Source: Penaeicola halotolerans
GTDB taxonomy: Bacteria > Bacteroidota > Bacteroidia > Cytophagales > Cyclobacteriaceae
Direction of reading: 5' to 3'
Length of the DNA stretch: 64,000 bases
Assembly: GCF_016464625.1 (NCBI RefSeq)
Contig: NZ_JAEAGO010000005.1
Location: forward strand, 160,849-224,848
Part shown: piece after piece, positions 19,047 through 28,530 of the stretch
Numbering within the stretch: the first letter of the stretch is position 1
Layout: every line of letters begins with the position of its first letter
Made by a program: the position numbers and the translations under genes
Notes under the pieces: model-generated
What the model was told of the DNA's origin: nothing
Database searches by the model: none
The model's input: the letters and a program-made list of their open reading frames with translations, nothing else

Positions 19047-20204
19047 TAAAGTAGCCCGTCCATCTTGTAAAGTAGTTCCTATCAAATAAGTTTCTCCTCC
19101 ATCTTGTAATCTGTACTGCGTTTTAAACTGATTGGCTTTTACTGGATAGTTACGCATGATTACATTTACTTTCCCATCAGGGTAATACTGTTTAAATATC
19201 TTTTTATTAGCCTTTAAAATCTCTTTTACCTTAAAAAGCCTTCCAGGAAAATTCTTATTTAGTTCATCTGACGTATAAAGATGACTGTTTTGGTGGAGCT
19301 TTGCCAAGCCAAATTTTTGACATAACATTCTAAAAGCTCCCGCCTTGAGCACCGCTACATTGGGTTCATATAGGTATTTTTTTGGAAATGAATACCCCAC
19401 TTCAGCTTCACTCTCATCCGCAAGAGAAAAAGTAAACTCTTGAGCTTCCTCCTTAGTAAAATTTATAGTAGTGATGCTAGGGTTGTTATTAGTTTTTTGA
19501 TCAATCAAAAAGAGCAGTTCTTTGCAGTCATTTTGCACCGCCAATACAAAGACCTTGGTCACTTGTCCTAACTCTACCAAAGCTTGCTGCAAATCAGTCA
19601 TGGGGGAAGCCTTGATCAAGATCTGTTTGGCCTTTTCTTTCATCCTAGGCAAAAGCGCTACCACATTAGGACTACAATCTTCCAATTTATACAGCTTCCT
19701 ATTGATATCATCTCTACGCGCTGGATCGATATAGAGCAAATCATACACAGGCAGATTAGCCAATATCGCCTCACTCTCTCCATGGATCACCTCTATATGG
19801 CTCGCTCCTAATGCTTCGAAATTATGCTTAGCGATCTCCACCAAGACTTCTTGCCGCTCTACATAAGTTGCTTTAGATGCCTTTTTCGAAAAATAGAAAG
19901 TATCAATACCAAAGCCTCCTGTCAAGTCTAAAACACTCTCATAAGAACAAATAGCCGCTTTATATTCCGCAGTCTGCTGCGAAGAGCACTGCTCTAAGGA
20001 GATCGCTGGAGGAAATATCACCATCGGATTAGCAGTCCATTCTGGAAGTTTCACACCACCCTTTTTGCGACCTGTGATCTGTACTACAGCTTCTTTGAGG
20101 TCTATATTGGGATACTTCTTTCCCTGCAAAATGAGCTTATGAGGATCCTCTTTCAAATGCGCTTGCACAAAGTCGAAAAATTCTGCTATCCAGCTTGATT
20201 TCAT
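19023..20204 (-). CDS. class I SAM-dependent methyltransferase with THUMP-like C-terminal domain
   Basis: Predicted nucleic-acid (RNA) methyltransferase, 393 residues, cytoplasmic. Motif I is DLTGGFGIDTFYFS with the acidic post-I residue in YVERQE; motif IV is YIDPARRD, a DPxR-type active site found in RNA-modifying enzymes. The C-terminal region (about 300-393, ending YRLQDGGETYLIGTTLQDG) matches the THUMP-like domain annotated in Bacteroidota homologues. The substrate is unknown. It follows asd in the same direction but a terminator separates them. Confidence 0.75.
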   Translation of the reverse strand: MKSSWIAEFFDFVQAHLKEDPHKLILQGKKYPNIDLKEAVVQITGRKKGGVKLPEWTANPMVIFPPAISLEQCSSQQTAEYKAAICSYESVLDLTGGFGIDTFYFSKKASKATYVERQEVLVEIAKHNFEALGASHIEVIHGESEAILANLPVYDLLYIDPARRDDINRKLYKLEDCSPNVVALLPRMKEKAKQILIKASPMTDLQQALVELGQVTKVFVLAVQNDCKELLFLIDQKTNNNPSITTINFTKEEAQEFTFSLADESEAEVGYSFPKKYLYEPNVAVLKAGAFRMLCQKFGLAKLHQNSHLYTSDELNKNFPGRLFKVKEILKANKKIFKQYYPDGKVNVIMRNYPVKANQFKTQYRLQDGGETYLIGTTLQDGRATLLACERLK

Positions 20205-20214
20205 ACGGGCAAGA

Positions 20215-20252
20215 TATAAAAAATCCCACTCAGCCTTCCGACCAAGTGGGAT
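20215..20252 (-). terminator. hairpin terminator after asd
   Basis: Stem ATCCCACT (20223-20230) with AGTGGGAT (20245-20252), 14-base loop, followed on the minus strand by TTTTTTATA. It lies between the asd stop and the methyltransferase start. Confidence 0.8.
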
Positions 20253-20271
20253 ACGTATTGATAAATATATT

Positions 20272-21261
20272 TTATACGAGACTATGCTCTACTAAGTATT
20301 CTGCGATCTGGACAGCATTAGTAGCTGCTCCTTTTCTCAAGTTATCCGCTACGATCCACATATTGATAGACCTCTCTTGAGTTTCATCTCTTCTGATACG
20401 TCCAACGAAAACTTCATCTTTACCATGCGCTGTCAGAGGCATTGGATAGACATTGTTTTTAGGATCATCCTGAAGCACTACTCCAGGTGTATTTGCTAGA
20501 ATTTGCTTTACCTCCTCTAGATCAAACTCCTTTGCAAACTCTATATTTACCGACTCAGAGTGTCCACCCATCGTAGGGATTCTCACCGTAGTAGCCGTCA
20601 CCTTTACACTATCATCACCAAGTATTTTTTTAGTCTCATTGACCATTTTCATCTCTTCTTTGGTGTAGCCGTTGTCCATGAAAACATCAATGTGAGGCAG
20701 TACATTGAGGTCGATTTTGTGTGGATAAACCTTTGGGCCATCGATACCAGCGCGCTCATCCATCATCTGGTCTACTGCTGCCTTACCCGTACCTGTCACC
20801 GACTGGTAGGTAGATACAACCACACGCTTGATTTGATACTTGGCATGTAGTGGAGCTAATACAAGCACCATTTGTATGGTAGAGCAGTTTGGGTTAGCAA
20901 TGATACGGTCGTCTATACGAAGAGACTTAGCATTGATCTCCGGCACTACTAGTTTCTTACTAGGATCCATTCGCCATGCAGATGAGTTATCCACTACGAT
21001 AGTACCTACTTCAGCAAACTTAGGAGCCCACTCCAGTGAAGTACCACCACCAGCTGAAAAAATAGCGATATCAGGCTTTTGATTCACTGCATCTGCCATG
21101 CTAATCACGGTATATTCTTGGCCATTGAAAGTCATCTTTTTACCAGCAGAACGCTCAGATGCCACCAATAGCAACTCGTCAAATTTGAAGTTTCGCTCTG
21201 CCAAAACTTTTAAAATCTCGCCACCTACTAGTCCGGTAGCCCCTACTACTGCTAATTTCAT
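20272..21261 (-). CDS. asd: aspartate-semialdehyde dehydrogenase
   Basis: Reduces aspartyl-4-phosphate to the semialdehyde, the branch to lysine/diaminopimelate, threonine and methionine. 329 residues. NADP-binding GATGLVGGE at the N-terminus, the catalytic Cys126 in ANPNCSTIQMV and the active-site His in GGHSESVNIEF. Monocistronic, with its own terminator. Its start is only 45 bases from the divergent giant-protein start, so their promoters must overlap. Confidence 0.96.
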   Translation of the reverse strand: MKLAVVGATGLVGGEILKVLAERNFKFDELLLVASERSAGKKMTFNGQEYTVISMADAVNQKPDIAIFSAGGGTSLEWAPKFAEVGTIVVDNSSAWRMDPSKKLVVPEINAKSLRIDDRIIANPNCSTIQMVLVLAPLHAKYQIKRVVVSTYQSVTGTGKAAVDQMMDERAGIDGPKVYPHKIDLNVLPHIDVFMDNGYTKEEMKMVNETKKILGDDSVKVTATTVRIPTMGGHSESVNIEFAKEFDLEEVKQILANTPGVVLQDDPKNNVYPMPLTAHGKDEVFVGRIRRDETQERSINMWIVADNLRKGAATNAVQIAEYLVEHSLV

Positions 21262-21306
21262 TTTTAAATTTTTTTGCTAAATACGTACTTTTTCAGCATT
21301 TTTAAA

Positions 21307-24300
21307 ATGATGAAAGCTTGTAAATCGTTCATTTACTTTCTTTTATTTTTTAATTATTTGACTTCCTTCGCTCAAATAAATAGCTACCCTTATACCCAAA
21401 CTTTTGAAGATACTTTCATCACTGGTGATAGCATCAACTTCCTCCCGAGCTGGTGGGGAAATACTGTAGGTACAAGCAATAGAATCTTCCGAGCGGCTAA
21501 TGAAGGTCGAGAAGGAAGTGCCGCCCTAGCTGCTCAAACCATTGGAACATTTAATGCAAACATCCAAATCTCTACTGATCTCAGCAGCTTAGTGATTCCT
21601 AGAGTTACTTTTTGGGCCAAAACCAATCAAAACGGAACAGCAACCTCTACCCGAGGAGTCATCGTCACTGCTTCTATTTGGGTAGATGGAGTTGAAGTAT
21701 CTAATCAGTTGATAGGAGATGCTACTGTTTTTCCAAATGCTAACACCCCCTATTCCCAATATGAAATCAACCTGCCTCCAGAAGCCATGGGATCTCCTGA
21801 TGTGATGATTTCTCTCCTGATAGAATATGGTGATGGAACGGGTTCAGCAGCGAGATTCTTCATGGATGACTTCACGATAGATGATGCCTTTGAGCCACTC
21901 GCGATCACTAAGATTCAGGTACTATCTGAAAACTCTCTAGCTGTAGTTTTCAATAAAGCAATAACAGAAACCAGTGCTAGTAATCCAGCTAACTATACCT
22001 TTACTGACGGAGTATCTTGTGACCTTGCCACTTGGTTTGTCGATCGACCAGACTCAGTAATCCTACAGACCTCAGGATTTGCATTTCAAACATACGACCT
22101 GAGCATTAGTGACATAGAAGCGCAAGATGGAGAAATCCTTACATCAATGCTGAATGGATCTTTTGAACTGCAAGAACTCCTCATAGAAAATGTAGAGCAA
22201 GTTGACAAAACAACCATTGAAATTACTTTCAACCAAGAGATCGATCCCATCTCAGGTAGCGACAACACAAACTATCAAGTAGATGAAGTTGGAAATCCAA
22301 ACAGTGTTACGGTTAGTGGAAATCAAGCTACTTTGACCTTTTTGCAGGAATTTGACTCTTATGTCAACTATACACTGATAGTTAGTAATATCGAAAATTT
22401 TGGAGGTTACACCCAACTTACCTCTGTCAATAACTTTGAGCTATTTTATGTAGATCCTCTTGCTGTCGTCAGCGCACAAACACTTAGTCATACTGAAGTC
22501 AGTGTGACTTTCGATCAAGCACTGGAGGAAAGCACAGCCACCAATTTGACTCATTTTTTCATCAATCAAACAATTGGAAATCCATCCGCAATAAGCTGGT
22601 CAACTGACACTCCAAATAGAGTAATTCTCCAACTAGCCAAACCATTAAGAAATAACGACTATCAACTGACCATCAATGCCGTTTCGGGAGTATATGAAAA
22701 TCCCATACCAACAGATACATCTATCGACTTCAGCTTTGTACAGAATGTTTCCTCACAGGATTTGATGATCAGTGAATTTTTACCAGATCCAAATCCAAAA
22801 GGGCTGATCCCGCCAAATCCTGTGCTTCCAACTGCAGCCAATGATGAGTTCGTAGAATTGTACAATCACAGTGAGCAAAATATCAATATCGGTGGATTTT
22901 TACTCAATGGTCGTGAGATCGAAGACTTTCTCATGCCAGCTAAAAGCTATGTCATCATAGTAGCAGAAAGTAAAAGAGAGGTATTTGAAGTGTTTGGCGC
23001 TGTGGCTGTCGTTCCTACATTTGCTGCACTGACCAATACTGCTGGTACTATCACACTCGATACAGATGTAGGCGAAAGATTGGAGTCTATCACTTATGAT
23101 ACTTCATGGTATCAAGATGCTGAAAAAAGTAATGGCGGTTGGTCCATAGAGCGTATCAATCCAACACTAATCTGTAGCACTGTGACCAATTGGCGCGCTT
23201 CTGAAGCAGCCGAGGGCGCAACACCTGGACAAATCAACAGTGTGTTTGATGATTCGCCAAATCTCACTGCCCCTACCATCTCTTCTGTACTTGCTGATAC
23301 TGATCAGGGCTTGAAGATTACTTTTTCTGAACCCATGGATCTCAACTCGCTACAAGCTGCCAGCTACCAAGTAGCTAGTCAAGCGGCTCAGCTGGATAGT
23401 GTAAGTCAAACCATCATAATACTCCAACTCACCCAAAACATGCTAGATGGAGAGCACTATCTGATAGAAATCACGGGCGCTACTGACTGTCAAGGAAATG
23501 TCCTGACAGAAACTTTTGATTTTCTATATGATACCAGTCCTCCACAGCTGATTGATATTAGGTATTTAGAAAACAATCGCCTACTTCTCTCCTTTGATGA
23601 AGTGCTTTTGAGTAGCTCTGCTACTAACCGACTTAACTATCGGGTCAATGCCGAAGCTGCTGCCGAAGCCGAGATCAGTTCACCACAAACTATATCTCTA
23701 CAACTAGCAAATCTTCTTGTGCTCGATAGTGCATATACACTTTCGATCAATGGGCTTTCCGACCTTCAAAACAACGTGATTTTTGATACACTGAGAAGGG
23801 AATTTCTTTACGAGTCTGCCATAGACAGTGTGTGGGTGACTACCTCAAATCAGCTGACCGTAAGATTTAAAGAAGCAACTAGTGCTCGATCTGAGCAAAA
23901 TAGCCAGTACAGTCTAGGATCTCAATCACCAATAGCTGTCAGCAATGTGGGTTCGAACTATGACCAATATTTACTGACCTTTGAGCAAAGCTTCTCCCAA
24001 AACAGCAATTTACTTCTTCGAGTAGATTCGACCTTTAGCCAATCGCAAATACTGTTACAAACGCCTGCATATCCTTTTAGCTATGATACCAGAGCACCAT
24101 CGATCAATGCTGTGACTGCCATAGATGCAGAAACTATAGAAGTCATCTTTAGTGAACCTGTCAATGCGGAGAGAGCCGAAGCAGTCAACAACTACACAAT
24201 CAATAATGGTATAGGTAACCCTATCCAAGCCATTCAAAAAGCCGACAAAAGTGTTGTAAACCTGCAACTCAGTACTCCGCTAACTCCTGAAGTCACATAC

Positions 24301-27156
24301 AGATTAGGAGTGATCAATGTCTCTGACCTTTCGGGGAATATCATGGAGCGTACAATCAACACCGACTTTGTCTATGATCAACAAGCGCCATTTTTGCAAG
24401 ACTTACGCTATCTCAGTCCTTTCAGTCTTGAATTAATATTTTCAGAGCCTATAGACAGTCTATCATCTTTAGAGAGCAATTTCAGATTGATGGAATCCAT
24501 CTTTCCAAAGTCCACCTTACACGCTACAACACAAGATGTCCTGACACTCACTTATGAGGAAATGATACCAGAGGGAGAAGCAATTAAGCTAGAGATTTTT
24601 TATCTCAGCGACCTTAAAGGAAATGTCAATTCAGACACCATTATTGTTTCACTGGATACGCAACAATTGAGGATAGGAAGTATCACTCCACTATCTGACA
24701 GAGAACTCCTAGTAGGTTATTCAAAAAATATCAATCCCATAGATGCTACGATCCTATCTAAATTCAACAATAATGAAGCTACCGCTGAAAGTGCTGATCT
24801 AGTCAATCCGCATACAATTCTCTTAACTTTTAGCGAAGCATTTGATTCAATTTCAAACACCCTACAGATACAAGAAATAAGAGCCGCAGGTTCTGAGGAG
24901 CTTTATTCATTTACACAGCCTTTTATTTACCAATCAGCTATTCAATCTGTGACAGTAGAAAATGGGCGGACTTTAAATATCACCTTTAGAGAGGCGCTAG
25001 CAGATGCTCGTACAACTTTGACTGGTCGACTACAGGTGGAAGAATTTCCTGAGCCAATTAGTATCGTCTATCCTACCAATCAGCAAAATATTGTACAAAT
25101 CTCTTTTGATCAAGCCTTCACAGAGGGGCTGACCTATACGTTGCGAAGTGATACTTTGAGGACACAAAACGGAGCATTACTTCCTAGAGGGTTCGCTTTC
25201 TTTACCTATGACCTCAGCCCTCCGATATTAGATGCCATCACCTTTCCAGCGGATAATCAACTCCTTCTACACTTCAATGAAGCCCTGGATAGAAATGCTG
25301 CGCTAGCTACTAACCATTATTTACTCGATGATCTGCTAAATCCACAACAAGTCATACTATCAGCAGAAAATGAAGTACTGCTAACTTTCGCTGAAGCACT
25401 GACTGATGGCAATACACATACGCTAACTGTCACTCGGGTGGCAGACTTAGTGGGCAATAGAATAGTCTCTCAAGTGTTTACATTTAACTTTGAGGCACCC
25501 TATATCGCCAAGTATAAGGATATCGTGATCAATGAACTCATGGCTGCTCCAAGGCCTGAGCGAAATCTCCCCAATACTGAATATGTGGAGCTTTATAATA
25601 CTAGTAGCCAAACGATCAAGCTTGGAGGCTATAGACTAGCCAATGCCTCCACTTCTACACTTTTGCCTGCCTTTGATCTAGCGCCAGATGCCTATGTGAT
25701 CCTCGCTCCCAATAGTGGTGCAAATGCCTTACGTAACTATGGTGATGTGTTGGGCTTGAGCTCATGGCCTACACTCAGAAATAATGAGGATGAAGTGTAT
25801 TTATATAATTTGCAAAATGACTTGATCGATAGCGTCTACTATAATCAAAGCACCTATCAAAGTACTCCCAAAGCTGGCTCAGGCTATAGTTTAGAACTCA
25901 TCAATCCTTTTACTCGATGTGGTGATCAAAGCAACTGGATCGCCTCTACTGATAGCAATGGTGGAACTCCTGGCAAAATCAATAGCGTCTTTGATGATAC
26001 GCCTGATCTCACAGGCCCAAGACTGGAAGCGGTAGAAGTCATCTCCCCTACTCAACTATTGGTGATCTATAATGAAAAAATGTCTCAAAGCGCCAGTTCA
26101 TTCGCCAATTATCAATTCAGTCCAAGCATATCCGTTCAAAGCATTCAAGCTACAGACCAACGAGCTCAAGAATTTGTGATTTTTCTGTCTGAACCATTAC
26201 TAGTTAATGAAAACTATACGCTGACAGTAAATGCCCTAGCAGACTGTAGTGGTAATTTGATTCAAGATAGCTTCAGACAACAATCCTTCATACTCCCAGA
26301 TCAAGCTGAGCTCGGTGACATCCTACTCAGCGAAGTACTCTTCAATGCTGGTCCTGGTGGTGTCAAATTCGTTGAGCTTTACAATACCTCCGATAAATTT
26401 ATCAACCTTCAAAACTGGCAACTAGCAAATCTAGCAGGTGAAGAGATTGGGAATTTGAGAAACATTAGCCAAAACTCGCTTATCATTGCTCCAGGCCAGT
26501 ATTTGGCAATTACGACTGATGCCACTATTCTCAAATCACGCTATCCAAAAGGCGAAGAGGAGAATTTCATTACCATTCCTAGTTTGCCAAGCTACCCAAT
26601 CGGTGGTGGCTCAGTGATACTTTTGGATCCTCAAGGTGAGCAGCAACAAAGATTGGACTATGCTGCTGATATGCATTCTCCACTGCTACAAGATGTGAGA
26701 GGTGTATCGCTAGAGCGTATAAGTTTTACTAGTGATGAAAACGACCCTCAAATCTGGAAGTCAGCTGGTAGCTCGGAGAATTTTGCTACTCCAGGTTATG
26801 CTAACTCGCAAGCAAGGCCTGAAAATAGTCTAGAGGCACTACTCAGCATAGAGCCTAAAGTATTTGCACCAGATGATCCTGGCACACAAAACTTCACTTC
26901 TATCAACTATAACTTCACGAACACAGGAAATATTGGTTCAGTCTCTGTTTACAGCCCTTCTGGCGCACTTGTCAAAACCATCGCACGAAATGAATTGATG
27001 AGCCTGAGAGGGTTTTTCACTTGGGATGGCACAGATGACAGTGGCCGCAAAGCAAAAGCAGGGTACTACATCGTCTATGTGGAAGTATTCAATCCAAGTG
27101 ATGGCAGTACACGACAAATCAAAAAGACAGTAGTAGTCGCTTCTCGATTGCGATAA
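21307..27156 (+). CDS. giant secreted protein with Ig-like (Big_5/SwmB-type) repeats, three lamin-tail domains and FlgD-like C-terminus
   Basis: About 1949 residues from the ATG at 21307 (an in-frame TTG at 21274 would add 11 residues before the signal peptide). A signal peptide ends near SFAQ. A jelly-roll-like N-terminal domain (about 30-200) is followed by many Ig-like units with the recurring pattern 'ITFNQEIDPISGSDNTNYQV', and by three lamin-tail domains (ISEFLPDPNP..EFVELYN; INELMAAPRP..EYVELYN; LSEVLFNAGP..KFVELYN). The last 75 residues (FTWDGTDDSGRKAKAGYYIV) form a FlgD-type Ig domain common at the end of Bacteroidota LTD proteins. It is probably a cell-surface or released protein; nuclease or adhesive roles are not shown. 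Confidence 0.85.
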   Translation: MMKACKSFIYFLLFFNYLTSFAQINSYPYTQTFEDTFITGDSINFLPSWWGNTVGTSNRIFRAANEGREGSAALAAQTIGTFNANIQISTDLSSLVIPRVTFWAKTNQNGTATSTRGVIVTASIWVDGVEVSNQLIGDATVFPNANTPYSQYEINLPPEAMGSPDVMISLLIEYGDGTGSAARFFMDDFTIDDAFEPLAITKIQVLSENSLAVVFNKAITETSASNPANYTFTDGVSCDLATWFVDRPDSVILQTSGFAFQTYDLSISDIEAQDGEILTSMLNGSFELQELLIENVEQVDKTTIEITFNQEIDPISGSDNTNYQVDEVGNPNSVTVSGNQATLTFLQEFDSYVNYTLIVSNIENFGGYTQLTSVNNFELFYVDPLAVVSAQTLSHTEVSVTFDQALEESTATNLTHFFINQTIGNPSAISWSTDTPNRVILQLAKPLRNNDYQLTINAVSGVYENPIPTDTSIDFSFVQNVSSQDLMISEFLPDPNPKGLIPPNPVLPTAANDEFVELYNHSEQNINIGGFLLNGREIEDFLMPAKSYVIIVAESKREVFEVFGAVAVVPTFAALTNTAGTITLDTDVGERLESITYDTSWYQDAEKSNGGWSIERINPTLICSTVTNWRASEAAEGATPGQINSVFDDSPNLTAPTISSVLADTDQGLKITFSEPMDLNSLQAASYQVASQAAQLDSVSQTIIILQLTQNMLDGEHYLIEITGATDCQGNVLTETFDFLYDTSPPQLIDIRYLENNRLLLSFDEVLLSSSATNRLNYRVNAEAAAEAEISSPQTISLQLANLLVLDSAYTLSINGLSDLQNNVIFDTLRREFLYESAIDSVWVTTSNQLTVRFKEATSARSEQNSQYSLGSQSPIAVSNVGSNYDQYLLTFEQSFSQNSNLLLRVDSTFSQSQILLQTPAYPFSYDTRAPSINAVTAIDAETIEVIFSEPVNAERAEAVNNYTINNGIGNPIQAIQKADKSVVNLQLSTPLTPEVTYRLGVINVSDLSGNIMERTINTDFVYDQQAPFLQDLRYLSPFSLELIFSEPIDSLSSLESNFRLMESIFPKSTLHATTQDVLTLTYEEMIPEGEAIKLEIFYLSDLKGNVNSDTIIVSLDTQQLRIGSITPLSDRELLVGYSKNINPIDATILSKFNNNEATAESADLVNPHTILLTFSEAFDSISNTLQIQEIRAAGSEELYSFTQPFIYQSAIQSVTVENGRTLNITFREALADARTTLTGRLQVEEFPEPISIVYPTNQQNIVQISFDQAFTEGLTYTLRSDTLRTQNGALLPRGFAFFTYDLSPPILDAITFPADNQLLLHFNEALDRNAALATNHYLLDDLLNPQQVILSAENEVLLTFAEALTDGNTHTLTVTRVADLVGNRIVSQVFTFNFEAPYIAKYKDIVINELMAAPRPERNLPNTEYVELYNTSSQTIKLGGYRLANASTSTLLPAFDLAPDAYVILAPNSGANALRNYGDVLGLSSWPTLRNNEDEVYLYNLQNDLIDSVYYNQSTYQSTPKAGSGYSLELINPFTRCGDQSNWIASTDSNGGTPGKINSVFDDTPDLTGPRLEAVEVISPTQLLVIYNEKMSQSASSFANYQFSPSISVQSIQATDQRAQEFVIFLSEPLLVNENYTLTVNALADCSGNLIQDSFRQQSFILPDQAELGDILLSEVLFNAGPGGVKFVELYNTSDKFINLQNWQLANLAGEEIGNLRNISQNSLIIAPGQYLAITTDATILKSRYPKGEEENFITIPSLPSYPIGGGSVILLDPQGEQQQRLDYAADMHSPLLQDVRGVSLERISFTSDENDPQIWKSAGSSENFATPGYANSQARPENSLEALLSIEPKVFAPDDPGTQNFTSINYNFTNTGNIGSVSVYSPSGALVKTIARNELMSLRGFFTWDGTDDSGRKAKAGYYIVYVEVFNPSDGSTRQIKKTVVVASRLR

Positions 27157-27164
27157 TCATAGAT

Positions 27165-27185
27165 AAGAGATATTCACGATCTCTT
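27165..27185 (+). terminator. weak hairpin after the giant LTD protein
   Basis: 7-bp perfect stem AAGAGAT/ATCTCTT with a 7-base loop, 9 bases past the stop, but without a U-tract. It may serve as a 3' end-protecting hairpin rather than an intrinsic terminator. Confidence 0.35.
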
Positions 27186-27407
27186 AATGATTTATTCACA
27201 CAAATCCTCTTGACAAATCTTGCCATATAAATAGTGGGTTAAACATAATAATGACCACATTAAGTGCTTTCAAAAAATAAAAAGCCTTTGTAAAAATTTT
27301 ACCTAAACTATTCCTCTCCAATAAATCGTTTAAGAAAGAGCAAACTGATTTTTGTTTTTGATAGACTACTCCTATTTTAGGGGAAATTTTCCAGTTTCGT
27401 TTTCCGT

Positions 27408-27425
27408 ATATGCTTTTAAGCATAT
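27408..27425 (+). promoter_or_regulatory. inverted repeat upstream of the dksA-like gene
   Basis: ATATGCTT-TT-AAGCATAT, a perfect 8-bp dyad 20 bases before the ATG at 27445. It could be a repressor site or a leader hairpin. The remaining part of the 27157-27444 spacer is AT-rich and shows no exact TAnnTTTG promoter. Confidence 0.35.
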
Positions 27426-27444
27426 TTTAAAATGTATTAATTGT

Positions 27445-27831
27445 ATGAGTCAAGAAGAAAGAACCCGGTATTCCGCAGAAGAGTTGCAAGAGTTTGAGCA
27501 GCTTATCCTCGAAAAAATCAAAGTGGCTAAAGACGAGCTATCACAACTCAAGGAATCACTCAGTAGAAAGAATGATACTGGAACAGACAACACAGCAAGT
27601 ACTAGCAAACTGCTAGAAGATGGTGCTGATACCAGCGAAAAAGAGAACCTCAGCCAACTAGCCGCTAGACAGCAGAAATTCCTCACTAACCTAGAAAACG
27701 CCTTGATCAGAATTAAAAATGGTACTTATGGCGTATGCGTAGATACTGGTAAGTTGATCCCAAAAGAGAGACTAAGAGCAGTACCTCACACCATGCATTC
27801 TATAGAAGCGAAACTTGCTAAAAACCAATAG
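27445..27831 (+). CDS. DksA/TraR-family protein lacking the zinc cysteines
   Basis: RNA-polymerase secondary-channel regulator of the DksA/TraR type, 128 residues from the ATG at 27445. N-terminal coiled coil (about 10-90, EELQEFEQLILEKIKVAKDEL), then the globular signature NGTYGVCVDTGKLIPKERLRAVPHT. In E. coli DksA four cysteines bind zinc; here only Cys98 remains and the others are Thr, His or Ser. This loss is usual in Bacteroidota homologues, so the fold is probably kept without zinc. The scpB start follows within 2 bases of the stop, so the genes form one unit. Confidence 0.85.
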   Translation: MSQEERTRYSAEELQEFEQLILEKIKVAKDELSQLKESLSRKNDTGTDNTASTSKLLEDGADTSEKENLSQLAARQQKFLTNLENALIRIKNGTYGVCVDTGKLIPKERLRAVPHTMHSIEAKLAKNQ

Positions 27832-27832
27832 T

Positions 27833-28393
27833 TTGAATTTTCTTAGTAACCATATTGAAGCCTTGATATTTTGCTCTACAGCTCCGATCTCTATTACAGA
27901 GATTCAGGGCTGTTTGAGTGAGATGTTTGAAGCAGAAGTGCCCTCTAGCGATATAGAAGAAGCTATCCAAGCACTCCAAAAGAGATATGCAAGTGAAGAA
28001 TTTGCCTTCGCGCTAGAGCATCTCGGTGGTGGCTATCAGTTTTTGACCAAACCCGCCTATCAAGCGTCCATAAGCATCCTACTCAAGCAGCAATCAAAAA
28101 AAAGATTGTCAACCGCAGCTCTTGAGACGCTTTCTATCATCGCCTACAAACAGCCCATCACCAAATCAGAAGTGGAACAGATCAGAGGAGTCAGCTGTGA
28201 CTACTCTATCCAAAAGCTACTGGAAAAGGAACTGCTAACCATCCAAGGGAAAGCCGAAAGTGTGGGAAGACCTTTACTTTACGGTACTAGCCCTAAATTC
28301 ATGGAGTACTTTGGCATCAATAGTCTTAGAGATTTGCCTGTTCCAAAGGACTTTACCGAAGAGATCAATCAGATAGGTGAAGAAAAGGAGTAA
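27833..28393 (+). CDS. scpB: segregation and condensation protein B
   Basis: Winged-helix (KITE) partner of ScpA in the SMC complex. The start is probably the TTG at 27833 directly after the dksA stop, giving 186 residues beginning NFLSNHIEALIFCS, which fits the ScpB start pattern 'hIEALIFas'. A TTG at 27815 inside dksA is also possible. Two winged-helix domains; the second holds LETLSIIAYKQPITKSEVEQIRGV, the family signature. Cotranscribed with the dksA-like gene and probably translationally coupled. Confidence 0.9.
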   Translation: MNFLSNHIEALIFCSTAPISITEIQGCLSEMFEAEVPSSDIEEAIQALQKRYASEEFAFALEHLGGGYQFLTKPAYQASISILLKQQSKKRLSTAALETLSIIAYKQPITKSEVEQIRGVSCDYSIQKLLEKELLTIQGKAESVGRPLLYGTSPKFMEYFGINSLRDLPVPKDFTEEINQIGEEKE

Positions 28394-28445
28394 TTCCCTC
28401 ATTTTTAATTATTTAGCAAAGCACTAGATTTCGATTTTTATTCAT

Positions 28446-28453
28446 TAATTTTG
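28446..28453 (+). promoter_or_regulatory. candidate -7 element TAATTTTG for the pseudouridine synthase gene
   Basis: Exact TAnnTTTG in the 137-base spacer after scpB. It would give a leader of about 75 bases that contains the hairpin at 28466-28487. Confidence 0.45.
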
Positions 28454-28465
28454 CAGGCCTTTTGA

Positions 28466-28487
28466 ACGCGTGTACCATAGCACGTGT
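28466..28487 (+). promoter_or_regulatory. 5'-leader hairpin of the pseudouridine synthase gene
   Basis: 7-bp stem ACGCGTG with CACGTGT (one G-T pair) around an 8-base loop, within the predicted untranslated leader and 43 bases before the ATG. Function unknown. Confidence 0.3.
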
Positions 28488-28530
28488 TGAAAGCACATAC
28501 ACTTAATTACAGCAGTGATGCTGGATACTT

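Noticed and set aside
18824-19054. 76-codon frame overlapping the small membrane protein
   Set aside because: It begins inside the infB terminator and its sequence lacks the clean two-helix pattern seen in the alternative frame.
27186-27407. Possible sigma-70 type promoter (TTGACA followed by TATAAA) before the dksA-like gene
   Set aside because: The spacing is only about 10 bases, too short, and Bacteroidota do not use the E. coli consensus.
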